8,256 bases of DNA from a bacterium. GTDB lineage: Bacteria > Patescibacteria > Microgenomatia > Levybacterales > GWA1-39-11. The position numbers and the translations under genes are program-made. The stretch covers positions 1 to 8,256 of the forward strand of contig JAKAHW010000042.1 in NCBI GenBank assembly GCA_021825285.1. Direction: 5' to 3'. Positions within the stretch are counted from its first letter, which is position 1. Every line of letters begins with the position of its first letter. Positions 1-5,839 of the stretch are shown here, piece by piece. The notes below the pieces were generated by a model, which was not told the origin of the DNA, made no database searches, and worked only from the letters and a program-made list of their open reading frames with translations.

Positions 1-449
1 CCCTCTTCAGCTGAAACCATTCTTCGTGTCCCCTCAAACATGAAAGGCTTGGTAACTACCGCAACCGTCAATGCCCCGACTTCTTTTGCAACTTCGGCAA
101 TTATCGGGGTTGCGCCAGTTCCAGTCCCTCCGCCCATTCCTGCTGTAAGAAAAACCATGTCAGACCCTTCAAGCATTTCTTTAATTTTCTCGCGTGATTC
201 CTCCGCAGCTTTACGTCCTACTTCAGGATTTCCGCCGGATCCTAGACCTCGCGTCAAGTTTTCTCCGATTTGGACTTTTGTTGGGGCTTGGTTCATTAGA
301 AGCGCCTGGGCATCCGTATTAATGGACATAAAGTCGACACCTTTGATGTCTGAATCCGTAATCATGGAGTTAATAGCGTTGGAGCCTCCTCCGCCAATTC
401 CTATAACTCTAATTTTGGCGAAGCTTGTGGTTTGGGGTTTGATTAACAT
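1..449 (-). CDS. ftsZ: Cell division protein FtsZ, N-terminal part (gene runs off the left edge)
   Basis: FtsZ is the tubulin-like GTPase that polymerises into the cytoplasmic Z ring and recruits the divisome. Only the first 149 codons are inside the window; the rest, including the T7 loop and C-terminal tail, lies to the left. Translating the minus strand from the ATG at 449-447 shows the N-terminal nucleotide-binding core: [10 protein letters not shown] at residues 16-25, NTDAQAL at 44-50, the tubulin/FtsZ signature GMGGGTGTG at 104-112, and the [11 protein letters not shown] segment at 133-143. An in-frame TAG seven codons upstream (468-470) makes this ATG the first possible one. No Shine-Dalgarno sequence is well placed; an AGGA lies too far away, about 15 bases upstream. 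ftsZ follows ftsA, as usual, but after an unusually long gap holding its own promoter candidate. The family assignment is secure. Confidence 0.97.
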   Translation of the reverse strand, partial: MLIKPQTTSFAKIRVIGIGGGGSNAINSMITDSDIKGVDFMSINTDAQALLMNQAPTKVQIGENLTRGLGSGGNPEVGRKAAEESREKIKEMLEGSDMVFLTAGMGGGTGTGATPIIAEVAKEVGALTVAVVTKPFMFEGTRRMVSAEE

Positions 450-492
450 GGTGTTTTGTAAGCTATCCTAACACACTTTTTATGCCATTTCA

Positions 493-521
493 ACTATAAG
501 ATTAGAGATAATTTTAAGCAA
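493..521 (-). promoter_or_regulatory. Candidate sigma70-type promoter for ftsZ
   Basis: On the minus strand a TATAGT box (498-493, five of six matches to TATAAT) lies exactly 17 bases downstream of TTGCTT (521-516, three of six matches to TTGACA). Transcription would begin near 486 and give a leader of about 37 bases before the ftsZ ATG at 449. The box spacing is ideal but the -35 is weak and the surroundings are AT-rich, where chance matches are common. It is the best match I found in the ftsA-ftsZ gap and would allow ftsZ to be expressed apart from the upstream genes. Confidence 0.45.
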
Positions 522-661
522 ATAACAGCTTAAACTAAATTACGCCATTTGGACCGCAGTATTTAAAATTTTAGCTAAACGATTCTCGCCGTTGCACCTA
601 TTAAGGTCGCCATTTCGAAGCTTGAGTGCATGAAAAATTAAACGAACGCGTCAGGGGGATT

Positions 662-687
662 CCTCGTCCCGCTTAGCGGGATCGAGG
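662..687. repeat. Strong GC-rich hairpin (REP-like palindrome)
   Basis: CCTCGTCCCGC (662-672) and GCGGGATCGAGG (676-687) form an 11-base-pair stem around the loop TTA, with only one bulged base (T682). On the minus strand the element is flanked on both sides by a CCCCCT tract. There is no T run after it on either strand, so it is not an ordinary intrinsic terminator. A compact GC-rich palindrome in an AT-rich intergenic region resembles REP-type elements, but copy number cannot be seen here. A structural role in a ftsZ leader RNA is the alternative. Confidence 0.7.
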
Positions 688-690
688 AGG

Positions 691-704
691 GGGTGAAATC
701 ACCC
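691..704. repeat. Small perfect inverted repeat GGGTGAAATCACCC
   Basis: GGGTGA and TCACCC form a perfect 6-base stem around AA (or 5 bases around a 4-base loop). It begins four bases beyond the strong hairpin at 662-687, so the two could stack in one structured element. Its GG at 703-704 is also part of an 8-base segment (703-710) that can pair with 763-770 instead. Confidence 0.5.
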
Positions 705-758
705 GACAAGTGAGTTTGATTTTGAAAGCACGAAACAAGACATGGCGAGAGCTTCTGC

Positions 759-780
759 TTCTCTTGTCGGCACAAGAGAA
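759..780. repeat. Hairpin just downstream of the ftsA stop
   Basis: TTCTCTTGT (759-767) and ACAAGAGAA (772-780) are perfect complements, giving a 9-base-pair stem with a 4-base loop (CGGC on the plus strand). It starts eight bases after the ftsA stop codon. No T run follows on the minus strand, so it does not fit an intrinsic terminator; it could protect the 3' end of the ftsA message or be part of a larger fold with 703-710. Confidence 0.6.
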
Positions 781-787
781 GAAAAAA

Positions 788-2071
788 TCATTTAGGAATC
801 AAGCTCTTGAATAATTTTTTGAGGCGGGAGGTTATTCCCCCCAGAGATTTAAATTCAAATGTCTTCATTATGTTATCCATAAATCCGCTTTCTTCACTTG
901 ACCTGAAGTTTCTTGCAAACTCAAGTAATCCTACCGCAGTTGCATAAGAAGGATTTTCCACGTCATCAATTAGACCTGCAATATTTGTCGGCATTCCGAT
1001 CCTAACCGGCATTGAAAGCATTCTTTTTGCCGACTCCTCTGCTCCAACAGTTCTGGATCCTCCGCCAGTTATCACAAGTCCGCTTGGCGTTTGTGATGCA
1101 AAACCGCTTTTCTTGATCTCAATTCCGATCATCGTAAACAGTTCATTAAGTCGGGGCTTAATAATCCCCTCCACAAGTGTTTTTTGCGAAACTTTTTTGA
1201 CGTCTTCGACAAGACTTAATTCATTAAGGTCAATTTCATCGGAAATATCCTCATCCGATTTCACTCCTTTTTTCTTTCCAAATTTATTGGAAAGGTACAG
1301 CTTTATTTTCTCGGCACTGTCAAGCGAAATACGAAGGCCTATTGCCAAATCATTTGTAATATGCCTTGCGCCTATTGGAATAACGCTTGAAAAGGCAAGT
1401 GCTCCGTCAACAAAAATACAAATATTTGTGACGCCCGCACCTATATCAACCATAATTACTCCAAGCTCTTTTTCTGTTTCGGTCAAAACCGATAAAGCCG
1501 AGGCAAATCCTGAAAAGACAAGAGAGGAAAGCCCGACTCCCGCTTCAGACTCCAAAACTCTTTGGATATTTTTAACGGATACCGAATTTGCGCTTACTAT
1601 ATGCGTTTCTACCTCAAGCCTTACCCCCGTCATTCCCACAGGATCTTTAATTCCGCCTTCCCCGTCCACAGTGAAGGTTTTTGGAAGAACGTGAAGGATC
1701 GTTGTGGTAGAGGGCAAGGAAATAGCTCCTGCCGCCTCAAGGACGCGGTCAATATCAGGTTGGGCAATCTCTCCGTCAGGCTGGGAAATTGCCACAATTC
1801 CTTTTGAATTTTGAGATTGGATGTGGGATCCGCTTATTGAAACAAAAACGCGGTCAATTGAATACCCGGCCATTCTTTCCGAGGCATCCAAAGATGCATT
1901 TATGGCCGAGGCTGCTTCCTCAATATCAACAATTTGGCCACGCCTTATACCTTTTGATGGGACTTCTGAAACTCCCAAAATGTTTATGTTCTCGTCGTTG
2001 AGCTGTCCAATGACAGTAGAAATTTTTGAGGAACCTATATCGAGCCCGACGGCAATTTGTGAATCACGCAT
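788..2071 (-). CDS. ftsA: Cell division protein FtsA
   Basis: FtsA is the actin-family protein that tethers FtsZ filaments to the membrane and links them to later divisome proteins. The 427-residue product has the usual family length and architecture. The phosphate-1 loop VGLDIGSSK is at residues 8-16, the FtsA-specific 1C (SHS2) domain spans roughly 80-165 with the conserved DPVGMTGVRLEVE stretch at 143-155, phosphate-2 VDIGAGVTN is at 208-216, and the adenosine motif VITGGGSR is at 333-340. The C-terminal SRLKKLFKSLIPK (415-427) looks like the amphipathic membrane-targeting helix. A charged insertion (about 262-285) sits in the second half. It starts at the ATG at 2071, 21 bases after the ftsQ stop, with no Shine-Dalgarno, and ends in TGA. 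The gap to ftsZ is unusually long. Assignment is secure. Confidence 0.97.
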   Translation of the reverse strand: MRDSQIAVGLDIGSSKISTVIGQLNDENINILGVSEVPSKGIRRGQIVDIEEAASAINASLDASERMAGYSIDRVFVSISGSHIQSQNSKGIVAISQPDGEIAQPDIDRVLEAAGAISLPSTTTILHVLPKTFTVDGEGGIKDPVGMTGVRLEVETHIVSANSVSVKNIQRVLESEAGVGLSSLVFSGFASALSVLTETEKELGVIMVDIGAGVTNICIFVDGALAFSSVIPIGARHITNDLAIGLRISLDSAEKIKLYLSNKFGKKKGVKSDEDISDEIDLNELSLVEDVKKVSQKTLVEGIIKPRLNELFTMIGIEIKKSGFASQTPSGLVITGGGSRTVGAEESAKRMLSMPVRIGMPTNIAGLIDDVENPSYATAVGLLEFARNFRSSEESGFMDNIMKTFEFKSLGGITSRLKKLFKSLIPK

Positions 2072-2092
2072 AATTTTTATATGTATAAAAAC

Positions 2093-2506
2093 CTAATATT
2101 TTACAATAGGCTTATCGAAGCGCAAATCTATTAAATTCGGCTTCTTATTATCTATTGTAAGTCTTGAAATAATTAATTGTAAAGAGGAAACTTGCCAATC
2201 GACATCTTTATCGCTTGCGAAATACACTTTTGGTCCGCCGGTTACTTTGCCGATTATGACTCCCGAATTCGACGAAACATCAATTGAGTCAAAATTTATT
2301 CCTTTCTCGGAAAGTTTTTCCCTTAATTTTTGAAAATCAAAATTCTGTCCCAATGGCACAACAATGCTTTGGTTGCTTTTAATTTCAATTTTTGGAAAAA
2401 ACGGCAAAATAAATTTAAAAGCTATAAATAAAGATGTAAACACTAAAGCCAAAACAACTATTGTTTTTAAGATTAAATTGATATTTTTTTTTGTTCTTCT
2501 TTTCAT
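2093..2506 (-). CDS. ftsQ: Short FtsQ-like divisome protein
   Basis: This 137-residue bitopic membrane protein has a basic N terminus (MKRRTKK), one membrane segment at about 11-36, and a small extracytoplasmic domain. The position between murG and ftsA, where ftsQ usually sits, and the C-terminal pattern support FtsQ: an LREKLSEKGINFDSIDV segment (61-77), a strand-rich middle, then VSSLQLIISRL (106-116) and IDLRFDKPIVKY (126-137), which resembles the end of the FtsQ beta domain. FtsQ proteins are commonly about 250 residues and carry a POTRA domain between membrane segment and beta domain; there is no room for it here. Known FtsQ scaffolds FtsB/FtsL and controls septal synthesis; a similar role is inferred. 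A run of nine A falls in codons 5-8. The start at 2506 is 20 bases after the murG stop and lacks a Shine-Dalgarno. Family call is moderate in confidence, position helps most. Confidence 0.75.
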   Translation of the reverse strand: MKRRTKKNINLILKTIVVLALVFTSLFIAFKFILPFFPKIEIKSNQSIVVPLGQNFDFQKLREKLSEKGINFDSIDVSSNSGVIIGKVTGGPKVYFASDKDVDWQVSSLQLIISRLTIDNKKPNLIDLRFDKPIVKY

Positions 2507-2526
2507 TTTTAAATAGGCTGAAACAA

Positions 2527-3633
2527 TTAATCCCGGGGTTTTGACAAAGACATAAGCACGTTAATGATGTTGGCTGATGCGTGGGGCGTAAATACTTTTG
2601 GTATTTTGGCATTTTTTACCATAATGTCTTTATTCTCGATTAAAAATTTAACTTTTTCCAGGAAAACTGCAGGCTCGGCTTCTTCCTGTTCCAGATATTC
2701 TCCAAGACCAACCTCTTTCACAAGTCTTGCATTTTCAAGCTGCTCCTCGTGCTGCCCGTATGGAAAAGGAATAAGAAGACTGACTTTTCTGAGCGCTAAA
2801 AGTTCCAGAATTGTATTAATTCCCGAACGGGAAATTACGAGAGATGACTGCCTTAGCAAAAATCCGATTTCTTCAGGATCTATAAACTCCTTTAATATAT
2901 ATTTATCCGAAAGCTCTCTTGGTAACTTTTCTTTTTCAAGATTTAAATTGCTGAAATCGTCATGTATTTTTGAATTTCCGGTTTGGTGAACAATAACATA
3001 ATCTTTTAATAACTCAGCCAAAACCTTTTTCATGAGAGTATTTATAAAATGAGAGCCGGAACTCCCCCCTGTAACGTAAATCACTGGACCCTGAGGCAAT
3101 TCCATCTTTTTATGGCCTTTAAAAATTTCCTTTCGGATAGGGTTACCTGTCACGACAACTTTTTGGGAAGGAAAATATTTCCTTGAAGACTCAAAAGTGA
3201 TACAAACTTTTTTGGCTAATCTTGCAATATACCTATTGGCAAGTCCTGCATTTTGGGTTTGCTCATGAACGACAATGGGAATTTTTCTAGCATATGCGGC
3301 CAAAGCAACAGGCATTGAAATATACCCTCCAAAAACAACAACTGCATCAGGTTTTGTTTTACCAAGCATTTTGTAAGCATCTACGAAGCCTTTTGGGGTC
3401 TTGAAAAGTGAAGGAAGTGTTTGTTTTGTTATTTTTCGCTGAAGTCTTCCTGTTTTAATTTCAAAAAAAGGAATGTTGAATTTTTGGGAAACCAAATATT
3501 CATAAGAATGTGCCTTATCCCCCTCAAGAGTATTTTTTCTTCCTGCAATAAAAACCTCATGCCCTTGCCTGATTAATTCCTGGCTAAGCGCAAAAGCCGG
3601 CGAGAAATGTCCTCCTGTTATAACAATACGCAT
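2527..3633 (-). CDS. murG: MurG, lipid II-forming UDP-GlcNAc transferase
   Basis: MurG is the peripheral membrane GT-B glycosyltransferase (GT28) that adds GlcNAc from UDP-GlcNAc to lipid I, giving lipid II. The 368-residue length is normal. The N-terminal glycine loop reads ITGGHFSPAFA (5-15), a variant of the usual GGTGGHxxPALA with the catalytic-site His at 9. FGGYIS is at 101-106, HEQTQNAGLAN at 123-133, GNPIR at 163-167, the second loop GGSSGSHFIN at 189-198, and the UDP-GlcNAc region SRSGINTILEL at 268-278 followed by PFPYGQHEEQLENA (289-302). Two canonical positions differ: HEQN is HEQT, and GSQGA is GSSGS. The ATG at 3633 lies 20 bases after the ftsW stop; no Shine-Dalgarno is seen. 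murC, murB and ddl do not follow it, unlike in many dcw clusters. Assignment is secure. Confidence 0.95.
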   Translation of the reverse strand: MRIVITGGHFSPAFALSQELIRQGHEVFIAGRKNTLEGDKAHSYEYLVSQKFNIPFFEIKTGRLQRKITKQTLPSLFKTPKGFVDAYKMLGKTKPDAVVVFGGYISMPVALAAYARKIPIVVHEQTQNAGLANRYIARLAKKVCITFESSRKYFPSQKVVVTGNPIRKEIFKGHKKMELPQGPVIYVTGGSSGSHFINTLMKKVLAELLKDYVIVHQTGNSKIHDDFSNLNLEKEKLPRELSDKYILKEFIDPEEIGFLLRQSSLVISRSGINTILELLALRKVSLLIPFPYGQHEEQLENARLVKEVGLGEYLEQEEAEPAVFLEKVKFLIENKDIMVKNAKIPKVFTPHASANIINVLMSLSKPRD

Positions 3634-3653
3634 ATTTTTTGGTGGAACAAAAA

Positions 3654-4760
3654 TTAACGTCTCCTTAAATGTTTGTTTAAGTTTTTTGTATTAGTTTGTT
3701 TCCTTGCTATATTTAATAATATCCCAATTGAGACAAAATTGATAATAAGCGAAGATCCACCGTATGAAATAAAGGGCAATGGAATCCCGGTCAACGGGAT
3801 CAAAACTACCTGGGAAGCAAGATTTACCAGAGTTTGTATTGCGATAAATGAGATAATCCCTGCTGCCAAAAGCCGGCCGAACATATCCTGGGTACGTGCT
3901 GCAATAACAAATCCTAAGAGAAATTGCACAAAGAATATGCTTAATAAAATTACTGAGCCTACAAACCCTGCTTCTTCAGAAAAAATTGCAAAAATTGAGT
4001 CGGTTGTATTTTCCGGTAGGTATGCATATTTCTGAACAGACTTACCAAAACCTACTCCGGTAAGACCTCCTGAGCCCAAAGATATTAAAACTTGTTTAAC
4101 ATGGTAAGAAGTGGTTGAAAGATCTTTTTTGTCAAAATTTTGAAATGATGCCAATCTTTGTATCCGGTATGGTTCAAGCTTTACCAAAAGTCCCATTCCG
4201 GCAATAACCAGGAAAAAGATTACAGCCAGATCGCGAAGGGAAGCTCCTGAAAGAAAATAAACAATTGTTGAAGCGGAAGCTATAATAAAAGCTGTTCCCA
4301 TATCCGGCTCGATAATTACAAGCAGGGCCGATATTGCAAGCAGAATCAGAAAGGCAAACACCCTCCCTTTTTCTTTTATGGAAAGCCAAGCAGCCAGATA
4401 AATCGTCAGAGTGATTTTCATAATTTCGGACGGTTGAAGTACCATAAAACCGAGGTTTAACCACCTATGGGCGCCCTTTAGCTTAAGGCCAATTCCGGGA
4501 AGAAAAACGGCAAGCAATAGAAAAAGCGTGACGATAAGTGCAGGAAGTGCAAATTTGTAATAGCTTTTGTAATTAAAACGTGAAACGGCAAAACAAAGAA
4601 TAATGCCAAGAGTAAGCCAAATAGCCTGATATTTAACGAAAAAGTACTTATCGCCGATATTGAGGGTTGCAGCATACGTAGAACTTTCGTAGAGGATAAA
4701 AATCCCGATAAATGATAAAAGTATTGTTATTAAAAAAAGGGACAGACCAAGTTTGTTCAT
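3654..4760 (-). CDS. ftsW: FtsW/SpoVE-type peptidoglycan glycosyltransferase
   Basis: FtsW is the SEDS-family polytopic membrane enzyme that polymerises lipid II at the septum with a partner class B PBP. From the ATG at 4760 the protein is 368 residues, typical for the family, and almost entirely hydrophobic with about ten membrane segments. Family hallmarks are GAHRWL (96-101), QPSE (109-112), EPDMGTA (151-157), the large extracytoplasmic loop with LGSGGLTGVGFGKSVQKYAYLPENTTDSIFA (228-258), including Asp254 at the position of the proposed catalytic aspartate, and GIPLPFISYGGSSL (325-338). A longer reading back to 4844 exists, but I chose 4760 because it gives an ATGA overlap with the mraY stop and starts just before the first membrane segment. 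FtsW rather than RodA is inferred from the divisome context. No partner ftsI is in the window. Confidence 0.94.
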   Translation of the reverse strand: MNKLGLSLFLITILLSFIGIFILYESSTYAATLNIGDKYFFVKYQAIWLTLGIILCFAVSRFNYKSYYKFALPALIVTLFLLLAVFLPGIGLKLKGAHRWLNLGFMVLQPSEIMKITLTIYLAAWLSIKEKGRVFAFLILLAISALLVIIEPDMGTAFIIASASTIVYFLSGASLRDLAVIFFLVIAGMGLLVKLEPYRIQRLASFQNFDKKDLSTTSYHVKQVLISLGSGGLTGVGFGKSVQKYAYLPENTTDSIFAIFSEEAGFVGSVILLSIFFVQFLLGFVIAARTQDMFGRLLAAGIISFIAIQTLVNLASQVVLIPLTGIPLPFISYGGSSLIINFVSIGILLNIARKQTNTKNLNKHLRRR

Positions 4761-5767
4761 CCTAAGAAGGCTATATATAAACCAAGAAGTGCAAATACCA
4801 AACCTAAAAGCCACGCACGCATTACAATTTTCGGCTCTTCCCATCCTTTCTTCTGGAAATATAGATGCATGGGGGCGACCGGAAAAGCGCGCTTGTTTAA
4901 TAATTTACGGGATAAAATCTGGATTAAGGAAGACCCAACCTCAAGAATAAAAACTCCTCCGATTAAGGCGAGTGAAAAGGTTTTACCCGTCAAAAGACCT
5001 ATTACGGCAAGTGCAGCTCCCAAAGACAAAGAACCCACATCTCCGAGCCAAATTCTTGCCTTGTAAATATTAAAGTATAAAAATGCTGCAACAGATCCCA
5101 AAAGTATTGCTATGAAAAGCGCTAAGAAGCTGTCAAGAATCGTTCCTGAAATTGCAAGAAATGCTGCCAAACAAATTATCAAAAGGCCGGGAGCAAGGCC
5201 GTCAAGGCCGTCGGCAATATTAAAAGCGTTTACAAACGAAACAATTACGAAGGCTGAAAAGAATATATACAAAATTCCAAAAGATACTTGTCCCAGCCAA
5301 TGAACATAAACGAAGGAGTATCCGAGCTTGAAATAAAGCACGGAACCTATAGTCAAGGCCAAAATCCATTGAAGGACAAATTTCCACTTAAACCTTAATC
5401 CGAAAAAAGAGCCTTCGGTTGTATTAAGGGATTTTTTCATATCATCATACAATCCCAAAGCTCCAAAGCTAACAAAAGAAAACAAAAGCACAAAAAGCTC
5501 CCAAAATTTGACCTCCACACGAAATAGTCCATAAGCCCAAAGGGATAGAATTGTTACAACGAAAATGATAAGTAAACCACCCCCAATTGGCGTTCCTACC
5601 TTCCAAGAGCTGAATTTGTCAAAAAAATGAGTTCTTTCGTTAAATATGTTTCGTGTTTTTTGATGTTTTCTTTGCAGTTTTATTTTGTATAAAAAGTCTA
5701 TGAAGGGAACAAGTAGGAGAACAGTAATTACGAGTGAAAGAATTGCGAAACCAAAAACTCTATCCAT
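4757..5767 (-). CDS. mraY: MraY, phospho-MurNAc-pentapeptide translocase
   Basis: MraY is the polytopic membrane enzyme that transfers phospho-MurNAc-peptide from the UDP precursor to undecaprenyl phosphate, making lipid I. The 336 residues and about ten membrane segments fit the family. Visible motifs: GTPIGGG (58-64), the metal-site pair LYDDMKK (106-112, Asp108/109), FNIADGLDGLA (182-192), WLGDVGSLSLG (240-250, Asp243), and PVAPMHLYFQKKGWEE (296-311). The last normally contains a His triplet (APxHHHFE); here only the first His (301) is kept and Leu-Tyr replace the others. The otherwise MraY-like C terminus argues against WecA/TagO. It ends in TGA inside an ATGA overlap with ftsW, indicating translational coupling. 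A good promoter candidate and a small hairpin lie in the 72-base gap upstream, so mraY may open a transcription unit. No Shine-Dalgarno is visible. Confidence 0.94.
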   Translation of the reverse strand: MDRVFGFAILSLVITVLLLVPFIDFLYKIKLQRKHQKTRNIFNERTHFFDKFSSWKVGTPIGGGLLIIFVVTILSLWAYGLFRVEVKFWELFVLLFSFVSFGALGLYDDMKKSLNTTEGSFFGLRFKWKFVLQWILALTIGSVLYFKLGYSFVYVHWLGQVSFGILYIFFSAFVIVSFVNAFNIADGLDGLAPGLLIICLAAFLAISGTILDSFLALFIAILLGSVAAFLYFNIYKARIWLGDVGSLSLGAALAVIGLLTGKTFSLALIGGVFILEVGSSLIQILSRKLLNKRAFPVAPMHLYFQKKGWEEPKIVMRAWLLGLVFALLGLYIAFLG

Positions 5768-5778
5768 ATAAATTAAAA

Positions 5779-5793
5779 CAGGGTTATTCCCTG
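5779..5793 (-). other. Small hairpin in the mraY leader
   Basis: CAGGG (5779-5783) and CCCTG (5789-5793) are perfect complements around TTATT. On the minus strand the stem is followed by TTTTAATTTAT and then the mraY ATG. If transcription starts near 5797, the hairpin would form at the very 5' end of the message, which often stabilises mRNA. For read-through transcripts from the upstream ligase gene it could act as a weak terminator, but the stem is only five base pairs and the T run is short. Confidence 0.4.
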
Positions 5794-5803
5794 CGTGAAA
5801 CTT

Positions 5804-5812
5804 ATTATAGCA
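5804..5812 (-). promoter_or_regulatory. Extended -10 promoter candidate for mraY
   Basis: On the minus strand 5812-5804 reads TGCTATAAT: a perfect TATAAT with the TG of an extended -10 element. No convincing -35 lies 17 bases upstream (TTTTAA at 5832-5827), which extended -10 promoters can tolerate. Transcription would start near 5797, giving a leader of about 30 bases to the mraY ATG at 5767. The site is in the non-coding gap after the Mur ligase stop, a natural place for an internal dcw promoter. Confidence 0.55.
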
Positions 5813-5839
5813 CTCTCGGATGTTTTTTAAAAGAAATTG

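Larger units (their letters stand above)
450..787 (-). other. Long structured ftsA-ftsZ intergenic region, no credible ORF
   Basis: These 338 bases contain no credible coding region: the minus-strand frames are broken by stops and the longest ATG-led reading I found is 18 codons. In many bacteria ftsA and ftsZ are separated by a few tens of bases, so the length stands out, especially since the neighbouring gaps are about 20 bases or overlaps. Composition is uneven: 661-720 has 34 G/C of 60, while 481-540 has 14 of 60. The upstream half (645-785) holds three inverted repeats, listed separately, and the half next to ftsZ is AT-rich and holds the promoter candidate. It could be a structured leader or small RNA, a REP-like repeat insertion, or degraded DNA; the sequence alone does not decide. 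Confidence 0.6.

Noticed and set aside
40..471. Plus-strand open frame of 143 codons
   Set aside because: It lies antisense to ftsZ, whose translation on the minus strand carries the full tubulin signature; the plus-strand product is Pro/Ser-rich and resembles nothing.
575..631. 18-codon reading frame between ftsA and ftsZ
   Set aside because: Very short, no ribosome binding site and no recognisable features; chance is sufficient.
759..780. Intrinsic terminator after ftsA
   Set aside because: The stem is good, but on the minus strand it is followed by GCAGAAGC rather than a T run.
640..790. tRNA, CRISPR array or pseudogene in the GC-rich part of the ftsA-ftsZ gap
   Set aside because: No cloverleaf or T-loop consensus, no repeat-spacer pattern, and no frame showing recognisable protein motifs.
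1113..1694. Plus-strand open frame of 193 codons inside ftsA
   Set aside because: It is antisense to clear FtsA motifs and its Ser/Thr/Pro-rich product is typical of a shadow frame.
4761..4844. N-terminal extension of FtsW by 28 codons
   Set aside because: It would overlap mraY by 88 bases and adds a Cys-rich non-family leader; the ATG at 4760 gives the usual ATGA coupling and a normal FtsW N terminus.
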